Positions 1 to 8,069 of a DNA stretch of 24,157 nucleotides are shown here, piece after piece. How positions within the stretch are numbered: the stretch's first letter is position 1; each line of letters opens with the position of its first letter. Location of the stretch: positions 1 through 24,157 of the forward strand of contig JAQTVG010000001.1 in NCBI GenBank assembly GCA_028706895.1. The letters run 5' to 3'. A program made the translations under genes and the position numbers. This stretch comes from Candidatus Omnitrophota bacterium. GTDB lineage: Bacteria > Omnitrophota > Gorgyraeia > Gygaellales > Profunditerraquicolaceae. Under the pieces are notes generated by a model. That model was not told the DNA's origin and made no database searches. It was given only the letters and a program-made list of their open reading frames with translations.

Positions 1-1542
1 GGGGCGATTGACGCTTCTAATATTTTGAAGCCCGCGTTGTCGCGCGGCGAGATGCAATGTATCGGCGCAACTACTATGGATGAGTACAGGAAGTATATTG
101 AAAAGGACGCAGCCCTTGAGCGCAGGTTCCAGACCATAATGGTTGAGCCTCCGTCTGTTGAGCAGACCGTAGAGATATTAAAAGGCCTGCGGGATAAATA
201 CGAAGCCCATCACCGCGTGACTTTTAAGGATGAGGCGCTTGAGGCGGCAGCAAAGATGTCGGATCGTTATATATCCGGACGCTTCCTTCCCGACAAGGCA
301 GTGGATTTAATGGATGAGGCGGGCTCTCGCGCGAGGTTAAACGTTTTAGTTGTGCCCCCGGAGATTAAACAATTAGAAGAAAAAGTAGAGTCTATCAGGA
401 AAGAAAAAGAATCTTATATCAAAAGCCAGCAATTTGAGAAAGCAGCGGCGCTAAGGGACCAGGAGAGGCAGGCGCGCCAGGATTTAGAGCAGCTAAACCG
501 CGAATGGTCACAGGCCAAAGATAAGATGCGGCCTGAAGTCGGGGAAGAAGAGATTGCTAAAATTGTTTCCCAGTGGACAGGTATCCCGATATTCCGCCTG
601 GAAGAAAAAGAGACTGAAAAATTATTAAAAATAGAAGAGGAATTGCATAAACGTGTAGTCGGGCAAGAAGAAGCGATATCCGCTATTGCCCATGCGGTAA
701 GGCGTTCGCGCGCGGGAATTAAAGACCCAAGGAGGCCAATAGGTTCATTTATATTCCTTGGGCCCACGGGCGTTGGTAAGACTCTTTTGGCGCGCGCACT
801 GGCAGAATATATGTTTGGCGACGAGGACGCGCTTTTACAGCTGGATATGTCCGAGTATATGGAAAAGTTTAATGTCTCGCGTTTAATCGGAGCTCCTCCG
901 GGATATGTCGGCTACGAAGAGGGCGGGCAGCTTAGCGAAAGAGTAAGGAGAAGGCCTTATTCAGTCATATTATTGGACGAAATTGAAAAGGCACACCCTG
1001 ATGTGTTTAATTTGCTTCTCCAGGTATTTGAAGACGGGCGCCTGACTGATAGTTTCGGTAGAAAAATAGATTTCAGGAATACGGTGATAATTATGACTTC
1101 TAACGTGGGAGCAGAATTAATCCGTAAGGCCGGTTCCCTCGGTTTTAAGACTCAAAAAGAAGAAGTGACTTATCAGGAGATGAAAGAAAAATTGTTTGAA
1201 GAAGTAAAGCGCACCTTTAAGCCGGAGTTTTTAAACCGTATAGATGATATTATTGTTTTCAGGCAATTGGTTAAAGAGGACTTGGTGCATATTATTGATA
1301 TTGAAATAGGCTTTGTCGCACAGAGGCTTAAAGAGCATAACATAATGCTTGAGGTGAATCAGGAGGCTAAGGATTTTCTGATTGAAAAGGGTTTTGACCC
1401 GGTGTTCGGGGCTAGGCCATTAAAAAGGACCATACAAAGGTTTTTGGAAGATCCTCTGGCTTCGGAAATAATCTCTAAAAAATTCAAAGAAGGCGCGACA
1501 GTTAAAGTGTCGCGGGGAAGCCAGGAACTGGTTTTTGAATAA
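1..1542 (+). CDS. clpC: ATP-dependent Clp protease ATPase subunit ClpC, 3' part
   Basis: The reading frame is open from base 1, so this is the C-terminal 513 residues of a protein that begins outside the window. The TTG at 25 is an internal Leu codon, not a start. ClpC is the AAA+ unfoldase that feeds substrates to ClpP in the cytoplasm. Seen in order: the end of the D1 ATPase (sensor GATT and the ERRF arginine-finger region); a coiled middle segment with a UVR-like motif (QQFEKAAALRDQE), which separates ClpC from ClpA and ClpB; then the D2 ATPase with Walker A GPTGVGKT (nt 760-783), a GYVGYEEGG pore-loop region, Walker B ILLDEIEKAHPD, sensor 1 IIMTSN and sensor 2 GARPLKR. The stop overlaps the mlaE ATG by one base. 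In Bacillus clpC lies directly before radA; here three mla genes separate them. The identification is firm; only the N-terminus is unseen. Confidence 0.95.
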   Translation, partial: GAIDASNILKPALSRGEMQCIGATTMDEYRKYIEKDAALERRFQTIMVEPPSVEQTVEILKGLRDKYEAHHRVTFKDEALEAAAKMSDRYISGRFLPDKAVDLMDEAGSRARLNVLVVPPEIKQLEEKVESIRKEKESYIKSQQFEKAAALRDQERQARQDLEQLNREWSQAKDKMRPEVGEEEIAKIVSQWTGIPIFRLEEKETEKLLKIEEELHKRVVGQEEAISAIAHAVRRSRAGIKDPRRPIGSFIFLGPTGVGKTLLARALAEYMFGDEDALLQLDMSEYMEKFNVSRLIGAPPGYVGYEEGGQLSERVRRRPYSVILLDEIEKAHPDVFNLLLQVFEDGRLTDSFGRKIDFRNTVIIMTSNVGAELIRKAGSLGFKTQKEEVTYQEMKEKLFEEVKRTFKPEFLNRIDDIIVFRQLVKEDLVHIIDIEIGFVAQRLKEHNIMLEVNQEAKDFLIEKGFDPVFGARPLKRTIQRFLEDPLASEIISKKFKEGATVKVSRGSQELVFE

Positions 1543-2324
1543 TGAAAAAATTTATTATCCTTTTAGGCGCAAGGGTGTTGTCGCTATTATATTTTTTAGG
1601 CGGCTTAAGTTATCTGGCGGCGCAGACTTTCTACTGGATATTTATCCCGCCGTTTAAAAAAGAGCGCACCTTTGAACAATGCAAGAAGGTTGGTGTTGAC
1701 AGCCTCGCCATAGTTTCGCTGATAGCTTTTTTTATCGGTATAATTATGGCTTTGCAGACCGCTTATCAGATGCAGAAGCTCGGCTCTGAAATGTATATTG
1801 CCAGCATTGTGGCGCTATCCATGGTAAGAGAATTCGGGCCTGTTATTACCGCGCTAATAGTGGCCGGAAGAGTGGGCGCATCCATTACCGCGGAAATAGG
1901 CTCTATGCAGGTGACCGAGCAAATAGACGCGTTACAGACACTCGCTACCAATCCCGTAAAATACCTGGTAGTCCCGCGGTTTCTGGCTCTTGCCATAATG
2001 GCGCCGATTTTAACTTTATATTCAAATATAATCGGTATATTCGGAGGTTATCTTATCTGTGTATACAAATTAGGTGTTTCTTCCGGGTTGTACCGCCATA
2101 TTACTTTTAGCGCCCTTGTTTACAAAGATTTATTCACCGGCCTTATTAAAGCGTTATCCTTTGGCATGATTATCGCGCTTGTTAGTTGTTACGAAGGGTT
2201 CAACGTTGAAGGGGGCGCTGAAGGCGTAGGCAAAGCAACTGCGCGCGCTGTTGTAACGATGTTTATTTTGATTATTGCTTTTGACTGTTTATTCACAGCT
2301 TTATTTTATTTTATTTTCCCATGA
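1542..2324 (+). CDS. mlaE: MlaE-family ABC transporter permease
   Basis: This is the integral membrane permease of an Mla-type ABC system, which in Gram-negative bacteria moves phospholipids between inner and outer membranes. The 260-residue length is normal for the family. The family block is clear: VREFGPVITALIVAGRVGAS followed by AEIGSMQVTEQIDAL, flanked by about five hydrophobic segments. The start overlaps the clpC stop (TAATG) and the end overlaps mlaF by four bases, so the genes are translationally coupled. With mlaF and mlaD it makes a core transporter. No MlaC periplasmic carrier, MlaA lipoprotein or MlaB STAS protein is in the window. The exact substrate is inferred from the family and is not shown by the sequence. 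Confidence 0.93.
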   Translation: MKKFIILLGARVLSLLYFLGGLSYLAAQTFYWIFIPPFKKERTFEQCKKVGVDSLAIVSLIAFFIGIIMALQTAYQMQKLGSEMYIASIVALSMVREFGPVITALIVAGRVGASITAEIGSMQVTEQIDALQTLATNPVKYLVVPRFLALAIMAPILTLYSNIIGIFGGYLICVYKLGVSSGLYRHITFSALVYKDLFTGLIKALSFGMIIALVSCYEGFNVEGGAEGVGKATARAVVTMFILIIAFDCLFTALFYFIFP

Positions 2325-3082
2325 TAGAAATAAAAGGCGTTTCCAAATCATTTGGCACGCATAAGGTTTTAGATAACGTCAGCCTTAAAATAGATAAAGG
2401 GACTACTTGTGTTATCATCGGGCGTTCCGGATGCGGTAAGTCCGTTTTATTAAAACACATTGTGCGTGTGTTGCTGCCCGATAAAGGCAAGGTCTATGTT
2501 GACGGTAAGGACCTTGATGCCTTAAATGAAAAAGAATTGGATAAATTAAGGTTAAAGATAGGCCTGGTCTTTCAGGGCGGCGCATTATTTGATTCTTTAA
2601 CCGTAGGCGAAAATGTAGGTTTTGGACTTATTGAACACGATAAGATTAGCAAAAAAGAATTGCTGGAGAGGATAGAAGAATCGTTGTGCCTGGTGAATTT
2701 ATGCGGCATAGGCAACCTTATGCCTTCTGAGCTAAGCGGAGGCATGAAGAAGCGCGTGGCGCTGGCGCGCGCGCTATGCGTGAAGCCCGATATTATACTT
2801 TATGATGAGCCTACAACCGGAGTTGACCCGATTACCGCAGACAGTATAAATGAGCTTATCAAAGGCCTGCACGATAAATTAAAAGTAACTTCTGTCGTGG
2901 TAACGCATGACATGAAAAGCGCTTATATGGTAGCTGATAAAATTTCCATGCTTTACCAGGGCAAGATTATCGCCGAGGGCACGCCCGAAGAAATCCAGAA
3001 GACAGAGCATCCGGTTGTGCACCAGTTTATAAACGGGCTGGCGCACGGCCCGATAACCGAAACATTGGATAATTTTAGATAA
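2321..3082 (+). CDS. mlaF: MlaF-family ABC transporter ATP-binding protein
   Basis: This cytoplasmic ATPase powers the MlaE permease. In its 253 residues one sees Walker A GRSGCGKS (34-41), the Q-loop VFQGG near residue 85, the ABC signature LSGGM (138-142) followed by KKRVALARAL, Walker B IILYDE (158-163) and the switch histidine in VVVTHDM (H196). The LSGGM form of the signature, followed by KKR, is typical of the Mla, Ttg2 and TGD3 group. The ATG overlaps the mlaE stop (ATGA). A putative Shine-Dalgarno for the next gene follows the stop. The family assignment is secure, and lipid transport is inferred from its permease and MCE partners. Confidence 0.95.
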   Translation: MIEIKGVSKSFGTHKVLDNVSLKIDKGTTCVIIGRSGCGKSVLLKHIVRVLLPDKGKVYVDGKDLDALNEKELDKLRLKIGLVFQGGALFDSLTVGENVGFGLIEHDKISKKELLERIEESLCLVNLCGIGNLMPSELSGGMKKRVALARALCVKPDIILYDEPTTGVDPITADSINELIKGLHDKLKVTSVVVTHDMKSAYMVADKISMLYQGKIIAEGTPEEIQKTEHPVVHQFINGLAHGPITETLDNFR

Positions 3083-3094
3083 GGGGAGGCCATA

Positions 3095-3706
3095 ATGATA
3101 TTTGGTCAATCAAAGTTAGAATTTAAAGTCGGTGTATTTGTTTTCCTGGGCCTTATAATTTTTGCTGTTTTTATTTTATCTATGAGGGATTTCAGGGGTG
3201 TAGCCAAAGGCTATGAGGTTAACTTTATCTTTAATTTTGCCAATGGCGTAAAGATGGGGGCGCCCGTAAGGTTTGCGGGTGTGGATGTCGGAGAAATCAA
3301 AGAAATAAGATTTATCTCAACTCCGGAAAACCCGCAGCTCAAGGTAAAAATAGCAGGTTTTATCAGGGATAGTATCAAGATCCCTGTTGATTCTTCGGTT
3401 TGGGTAAATACATTAGGGTTGCTCGGAGAAAAATATATTGAGATTATGCCGGGCAAGGATTACAACAATACACTTAAACCAAAAGATAGCATAGTAGGTG
3501 TTGACCCTATCCCTATGCAGGAGTTATCCGTCTTAGCCAGCAATATAGCCAAACACCTGGATGAAGGCCTTACCAGGATTATAAACAAGGAAGGCACATT
3601 GGGTAAGCTTCTTTATGACGATAAAATATACAATGAATTAGACGCGATGATTACGGATTTAAGAAAAAATCCGTGGAAATTATTCAAGCAGGGTAAAGAA
3701 AAGTAA
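3095..3706 (+). CDS. mlaD: MlaD-like MCE-domain protein
   Basis: This is the substrate-binding partner of the MlaEF transporter: an inner-membrane-anchored protein with one periplasmic MCE domain, which in E. coli MlaD forms a hexameric ring for lipid passage. The 203 residues start with a short basic-polar stretch and one membrane helix (about residues 12-30), then the MCE block, recognisable by NGVKMGAPVRFAGVDVGEI and later LGLLGEKYIEI. The C-terminal tail of about 70 residues is probably helical and ends in lysines. A strong purine-rich ribosome site (GGGGAGG at about 3083-3089) precedes the ATG. It is 12 nt after mlaF and 10 nt before radA. There is a single MCE domain, so this is MlaD-like, not a multi-MCE PqiB or YebT. 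Confidence 0.88.
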   Translation: MIFGQSKLEFKVGVFVFLGLIIFAVFILSMRDFRGVAKGYEVNFIFNFANGVKMGAPVRFAGVDVGEIKEIRFISTPENPQLKVKIAGFIRDSIKIPVDSSVWVNTLGLLGEKYIEIMPGKDYNNTLKPKDSIVGVDPIPMQELSVLASNIAKHLDEGLTRIINKEGTLGKLLYDDKIYNELDAMITDLRKNPWKLFKQGKEK

Positions 3707-3716
3707 AATAGATTGT

Positions 3717-5090
3717 ATGAAAACCAAAACAGTATTCTCTTGCCAAAGTTGCGGCTACCAGTCTCCCAAGTGGTTAGGCAGATGCCCTGATTGTAACAGC
3801 TGGAATTCTTTCGTGGAAGAAGATTATTCCGCGCCTTCGTCAAAAACAAAAGAAAGAAAAGCCCTCTATAAAGATGAGCCGGTTTTATTAAGGGATGTAG
3901 AGGTCAAGGAGGAAAACAGGCTTAAGACCGGGATATCAGAATTAGACAGGGTATTAGGCGGCGGCATAGTTGAGGGGTGCGTGGTATTAATCGGCGGAGA
4001 CCCCGGCGTCGGTAAATCTACGGTATCTTTACAGGTTTCTAACCAATTAACAGGACAGGGGCATACTGTTCTTTATGTCAGCGGTGAAGAGTCTGTTTCT
4101 CAGACAAAGTTAAGGGCGCATAGGCTCGGCGCCGGCAAAGACGGCAATCTTTATATAGTAAATCAGACGGACTTGTCTTTAATCATTGAGTATATAAAGA
4201 AAATCAAGCCCGATGTAGTAATTATTGATTCTATACAGGTAATATTTGAGCCTTCAATAAGCTCTTCACCCGGGAGTGTCAGCCAGGTAAGGGAATGCGC
4301 CGGCATATTGACGCAACTGGCAAAGACTTCAGGGGCATCTATTTTTATTATCGGCCATGTGACTAAAGAAGGGGCTATCGCGGGCCCCCGCGTTTTAGAA
4401 CATATCGTAGATACCGTGCTTTATTTTGAAGGAGACAGGTTCTCAATATACAGGATACTGCGCGCGGTAAAAAATAGGTTCGGCTCAACCAACGAAATCG
4501 GCGTATTTGAGATGACTTCGGGCGGCTTAAAAGAAGTAAAGAACCCGTCAGAAATATTTTTATCGGAGAAGCCGCATGATGTTTCCGGCTCGGTAGTGGT
4601 ATCTATTTTAGAAGGAAGCCGGCCGCTTCTGGTTGAAGTCCAGTCGCTTTTAAGCAGCTCGAGCTTTGGTTACGCGCGCCGGCGCGCGCAGGGGTTTGAT
4701 TATAACCGCCTTAGTTTGCTGGTCGCTGTTTTAGAAAAAAGAATAGGTTTACGCCTTGAGGCAGAGGATATATTTGTTAATGTAGCCGGAGGCATAAAAA
4801 TAGAGGATCCGGCGGCTGATTTAGGGGTAGCTGTAGCAATAGCTTCGGCTTTCCGCGGCCAGATTGCACTTGCCGAGGCGGTATTCCTTGGTGAAATTGG
4901 TTTAGCGGGTGAAATCAGGAGTGTATCGCAGGTAGGCTTACGCATAAATGAAGCGGCAAAATTAGGTTTTAAACATTGTATTCTTCCAAAGAATAACCTT
5001 AAGAACTTAGATTATAAAAAAGAAGGTATAGAATTAATTCCTGTTTCTACATTAAAAGAGGCATTAGATATTTCTATAGCTAAATCTTAA
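3717..5090 (+). CDS. radA: DNA repair protein RadA
   Basis: RadA (Sms) is a RecA-like DnaB-type helicase that helps process recombination intermediates and, in competent bacteria, integrates transforming DNA. At 457 residues it has the full family architecture: an N-terminal C4 zinc finger (C9, C12, C23, C26), Walker A GGDPGVGKS (93-101), Walker B VVIIDS (168-172 region), the RadA signature KNRFG (252-256) and a C-terminal Lon-protease-like domain with VNVAGGIKIEDPAADLGVA. No clear Shine-Dalgarno precedes the ATG, but the protein starts just before the zinc finger as in other RadA proteins, so the start is kept. It sits in the order clpC-(mla)-radA-yacL, close to the Bacillus order except that disA is absent. 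Confidence 0.96.
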   Translation: MKTKTVFSCQSCGYQSPKWLGRCPDCNSWNSFVEEDYSAPSSKTKERKALYKDEPVLLRDVEVKEENRLKTGISELDRVLGGGIVEGCVVLIGGDPGVGKSTVSLQVSNQLTGQGHTVLYVSGEESVSQTKLRAHRLGAGKDGNLYIVNQTDLSLIIEYIKKIKPDVVIIDSIQVIFEPSISSSPGSVSQVRECAGILTQLAKTSGASIFIIGHVTKEGAIAGPRVLEHIVDTVLYFEGDRFSIYRILRAVKNRFGSTNEIGVFEMTSGGLKEVKNPSEIFLSEKPHDVSGSVVVSILEGSRPLLVEVQSLLSSSSFGYARRRAQGFDYNRLSLLVAVLEKRIGLRLEAEDIFVNVAGGIKIEDPAADLGVAVAIASAFRGQIALAEAVFLGEIGLAGEIRSVSQVGLRINEAAKLGFKHCILPKNNLKNLDYKKEGIELIPVSTLKEALDISIAKS

Positions 5091-5127
5091 CACCGTTTAT
5101 AGTTATTAATAAGGAATGGTGTAAATC

Positions 5128-5178
5128 GCAGACGCTTCGCTACAACTTATGTTGCTTACGCTTCCATAAGTTGTCTGC
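5128..5178. repeat. Imperfect palindrome upstream of the PIN-TRAM gene
   Basis: CAACTTATG (5143-5151) is perfectly complementary to CATAAGTTG (5165-5173), and GCAGA (5128-5132) to TCTGC (5174-5178), leaving a 10-nt bulge on the left arm and a 13-nt loop. No T-run follows, so it is not a classical terminator. The loop and bulge share GCTTCG and GCTTACG-like pieces. It ends seven bases before the ribosome site of the next gene, so in mRNA it could affect translation. It may be a small REP- or MITE-like repeat. Confidence 0.6.
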
Positions 5179-5184
5179 TCATTT

Positions 5185-5191
5185 AAGGAGG
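5185..5191 (+). promoter_or_regulatory. Strong Shine-Dalgarno of the PIN-TRAM gene
   Basis: AAGGAGG lies seven bases before the ATG at 5199. It is among the best anti-16S matches in the window and fixes the start of the downstream gene. It follows closely on the 5128-5178 hairpin. Confidence 0.8.
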
Positions 5192-5198
5192 TAAATAT

Positions 5199-6179
5199 AT
5201 GAACCTATTAGCAGTCCGTCTTCTTTTTATTATTGCCAGCGCCCTTGTCGGTTTTATGGCGATGGAGCCCAGAGGCTTGGGTATTGTGGGCGCGCTTTCA
5301 GGAGTTATTGTCAGCGGCGTTATCATACTTGCCGAGATGGGGATGCGCCGCGTATCTACGCGCGGCCTATCCAGCACCGTATTCGGGCTTATCCTCGGGT
5401 TAATTATGGCCAAGCTTGTCAGCGAAGCATTAACCCTGGCGCCTTTATCCAGTTCAGGATTATCGGTAGCAAAAGTTGTAGTTACGTTGATATTTTGTTA
5501 TTTGGGTATGGTTATAGGTTTGCGCGGAAAAGACGAGTTTAATATTATTATCCCTTATGTGCGCTTGCGCCGGCAGGACCAGTCGGCAGAGCTGACACTG
5601 GTTGATACCAGCGCCGTTATTGACGGCAGGATATTGGATATCTCTAAAACAAGATTTCTTGAAAACAAGCTTGTCATTCCTAAATTTGTTTTAAAAGAAT
5701 TACAGCAGATAGCGGATTCAACAGACCCTATCAAACGCCAGAGAGGGCGCAGGGGCCTGGAGATTTTGCATACGCTTCAGAAAGAGATGGGACAGGATAT
5801 AATGCTGCATGAAGAAGAGCTGCCTGATATCCCGGAAGTGGACGCGAAATTAGTAAAGCTCGCCAAGATATTAGAGGCAAAGATAATGACGGTAGATTTT
5901 AATTTAAACCGCGTCGCCAGCCTCCAGGGCATAAAAGTGCTTAATATTAATGAGCTCGCCAATGCCTTAAAGCCGATGGTTTTTCCCGGAGAAGAGATGC
6001 ACATTAAATTGCTCAAGGAAGGCAAAGAGCATAACCAGGCAATTGGCTACCTTGAGGACGGGACAATGGTCGTCGTAGAAGACGCGCGCAGGTTAATCGG
6101 CCAGGAGGTAAAAGTTGCGGTCACTTCGGTTTTACAGACCCAGGCAGGCCGTATGATTTTTACCAAAATTGAGAGATAA
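5199..6179 (+). CDS. yacL: YacL-like membrane PIN-TRAM domain protein (putative RNase)
   Basis: This is a membrane-anchored protein of the Bacillus YacL type, 326 residues long. About four hydrophobic segments fill residues 1-108. A PIN nuclease domain follows, with acidic residues in VDTSAVIDG (D136), LKEL (E167), VDAKLVKLA (D215) and TVDFNLNRV (D233). The C-terminus (about 265-326) is a TRAM domain, a small RNA-binding fold, seen as PGEEMHIKLLKEGKEHNQAIGYL and related residues. The likely role is RNA cleavage or processing at the membrane; the exact substrate is unknown. Its place before ispD and ispF is the same as in Bacillus and many other bacteria. A perfect AAGGAGG supports the start. 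Confidence 0.88.
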   Translation: MNLLAVRLLFIIASALVGFMAMEPRGLGIVGALSGVIVSGVIILAEMGMRRVSTRGLSSTVFGLILGLIMAKLVSEALTLAPLSSSGLSVAKVVVTLIFCYLGMVIGLRGKDEFNIIIPYVRLRRQDQSAELTLVDTSAVIDGRILDISKTRFLENKLVIPKFVLKELQQIADSTDPIKRQRGRRGLEILHTLQKEMGQDIMLHEEELPDIPEVDAKLVKLAKILEAKIMTVDFNLNRVASLQGIKVLNINELANALKPMVFPGEEMHIKLLKEGKEHNQAIGYLEDGTMVVVEDARRLIGQEVKVAVTSVLQTQAGRMIFTKIER

Positions 6180-6194
6180 AATACTAAGGATACA

Positions 6195-6884
6195 ATGTAT
6201 GTTACGGCAATAGTCCTTGCGGCGGGAGAGGGGTTAAGGTTAAAGTCAAAAGTTCCCAAGCCGCTGGTCAAAATAAATTCCAAACCGCTTATAATTTACT
6301 CTCTTAGCACTTTAAGTAAGCATCCGTATATTAAAGATATTATCGTAGTAGTTAACCAGCGGAATTTAAAAGATATACGCGATAAGATAAAGCAATACCG
6401 CATAGGCAAGGTCAGGGCTATAGTTTTGGGCGGCCGCTTGCGCCAGGATTCGGTCTTTAACGGTTTAAAGAATATGGATAGCCGGACAGACACGGTCCTG
6501 ATCCATGATGCGGCGCGTCCCTTTGCCGCAAATAAATTAGTATCGTCGCTGATAAAGGCAGCCAGGGCTTATGGCGCGGCTATTGCCGGCGTGCCGGTTA
6601 AGGCGACAATAAAAAAAATCAGGAGCGGGAATAAAAAAATAAAAGCGGTAGATAAAACAATAGAAAGAAATACGCTCTGGGAGATTCATACCCCGCAGGT
6701 TTTTAAGAAAGATTTGATATTAATGGCATATGAGAAATTCGGAAATATAGGCGTCACCGACGATGCGATGTTAGTTGAGAAACTTAAAAAGAACGTAAGG
6801 GTTGTTTTAGGCGCGTATAATAACATAAAGATAACTACGCCTGATGATTTGATGATAGCCCGGGCAATAGCAAAGGGTTTATAA
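6195..6884 (+). CDS. ispD: 2-C-methyl-D-erythritol 4-phosphate cytidylyltransferase
   Basis: IspD transfers CMP from CTP to MEP, the third step of the non-mevalonate isoprenoid pathway, in the cytoplasm. The 229-residue protein shows the nucleotide-binding N-terminus LAAGEGLRLKSKVPKPL, with R15 and K22 spaced as the catalytic pair of E. coli IspD. It also has GGRLRQDSVFNGL, the metal-site segment VLIHDAARPF, and the C-terminal TPQVF, VTDDAMLVE and NIKITTPDDL motifs. A short AAGGA site lies four bases before the ATG. It is three bases from ispF, whose product acts two steps later; the intermediate enzyme IspE is not in the window. Confidence 0.95.
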   Translation: MYVTAIVLAAGEGLRLKSKVPKPLVKINSKPLIIYSLSTLSKHPYIKDIIVVVNQRNLKDIRDKIKQYRIGKVRAIVLGGRLRQDSVFNGLKNMDSRTDTVLIHDAARPFAANKLVSSLIKAARAYGAAIAGVPVKATIKKIRSGNKKIKAVDKTIERNTLWEIHTPQVFKKDLILMAYEKFGNIGVTDDAMLVEKLKKNVRVVLGAYNNIKITTPDDLMIARAIAKGL

Positions 6885-6887
6885 GGC

Positions 6888-7376
6888 ATGGGATACCGCA
6901 CAGGAATAGGTTATGATCTCCACCGTTTAACGAGCGGGCGTAAATTATTTCTCGGAGGGATAGAAATTCCGTATATACACGGTTTACTGGGCCACTCCGA
7001 CGCAGATGTGCTCTTGCACGCGATATGCGACGCATTGCTGGGAGCCATAGGAGAAGGCGATATAGGGGAGCTTTTTCCTGATACGGATCCCAGATACGAC
7101 GGGATTTCAAGCAGGGAATTATTAAAAATAGTTTATGAGCTGGTAGCAAAGAAAAATTTTTCAATTGTTAATGTGGATACGGTGGTAGTCGCGGAAGAAC
7201 CGAAATTATTCCCCTTTAAAAAACAAATGCGCCAGGCAATAGCAGGGATATTGAACATTAAAGAAGACAGCGTTAATATAAAGGCCAAAACCAATGAAGG
7301 GATAGGCGAGATTGGGGATAAGCTGGCTATAGCAGCCTACGCTATAGTTACAGTAGTATCCGGGGAGGATAAATGA
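6888..7376 (+). CDS. ispF: 2-C-methyl-D-erythritol 2,4-cyclodiphosphate synthase
   Basis: IspF cyclises CDP-ME 2-phosphate to MEcPP with release of CMP in the MEP pathway. In its 162 residues the zinc ligands are visible as D10 and H12 in GIGYDLHRL and H44 in GHSDADVLLHAICDAL. The conserved DIGELFPDTDPRYDG and the C-terminal KAKTNEGIGEIGDKLAI segment, which forms the CDP pocket, follow. The gene starts three bases after ispD and overlaps cysE by four bases (ATGA). Length and motifs are normal. Confidence 0.96.
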   Translation: MGYRTGIGYDLHRLTSGRKLFLGGIEIPYIHGLLGHSDADVLLHAICDALLGAIGEGDIGELFPDTDPRYDGISSRELLKIVYELVAKKNFSIVNVDTVVVAEEPKLFPFKKQMRQAIAGILNIKEDSVNIKAKTNEGIGEIGDKLAIAAYAIVTVVSGEDK

Positions 7377-8062
7377 CACTCTTTACGCTTTTAATACAAA
7401 TATTAATTATACTTTTAGTTTTGTTTGTATTGAAAATTGTTCTTATATCCATATTTTTCTTTAAAGAAATTCAGGCAGCGCGCGCCAAGGACCCGGCTGC
7501 CAAGGGGTTCTTAGAGATACTATTGCTTTATCCGGGTTTGCACGCTTTGATACACCACCGCGTCGCGCATTTTTTCTATAAGATACACCTCTTTTTTATA
7601 GCGCGCTTCATAAGCCAGGTTTCAAGGTTCTTTACCGGTATTGAAATACATCCGGGCGCTAAAATCGGCAAAAGGTTATTCATTGACCATGGTATGGGTG
7701 TGGTTATCGGAGAGACCGCGATTATAGGGGATGATGTGCTTTTGTATCAAGCAGTCACCCTCGGTGGGACAGGTCTGGTAAAAGGCAAGCGCCATCCTAC
7801 TATCGGCAATAATGTTGTTGTCGGAGGCGGAGCCAAGATATTAGGCAATATAACCATCGGAGATAATTCATATATCGGAGCAAACGCTGTAGTAATCAAG
7901 GATGTACCGCCGAATTCTACGGTTGTTGGCGTGCCCGGGAGAATCACAAAACAGGACGGCAAGAAAATTGACATTGGCCTGGACCACAGCCATGTGTTTG
8001 ATCCCATAATGCAGAATATAGAAGAGCTACAGAAGAGGATAGAGAAGTTAGAAAATAAATAG
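7373..8062 (+). CDS. cysE: Serine O-acetyltransferase with N-terminal membrane anchor
   Basis: CysE acetylates serine with acetyl-CoA to give O-acetylserine, the precursor of cysteine. The 229-residue protein contains DPAAKG (D40), LYPGLHALIHHRVAHFFY, the EIHPGAKIG segment (H93), the catalytic IDHGMGVVIGET (H106) and left-handed beta-helix hexapeptide repeats with the acetyl-CoA loop GGTGLVKGKRHPTIG. Unusually, residues 1-30 are almost entirely Leu, Ile, Val and Phe with one lysine. This looks like a transmembrane anchor joined directly ahead of the KEIQAARAKDPAAKG core, where short soluble CysE proteins have a polar helix. The ATGA overlap with ispF and the good frame support this start. cysS follows after seven bases, so the pair covers cysteine supply and charging. 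Confidence 0.9.
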   Translation: MTLFTLLIQILIILLVLFVLKIVLISIFFFKEIQAARAKDPAAKGFLEILLLYPGLHALIHHRVAHFFYKIHLFFIARFISQVSRFFTGIEIHPGAKIGKRLFIDHGMGVVIGETAIIGDDVLLYQAVTLGGTGLVKGKRHPTIGNNVVVGGGAKILGNITIGDNSYIGANAVVIKDVPPNSTVVGVPGRITKQDGKKIDIGLDHSHVFDPIMQNIEELQKRIEKLENK

Positions 8063-8069
8063 CTTATTC

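Noticed and set aside
25..27. TTG as start of the first gene
   Set aside because: The frame is open to base 1 and the upstream residues (GAIDASNI) continue the ClpC family sequence, so the gene is cut by the window.
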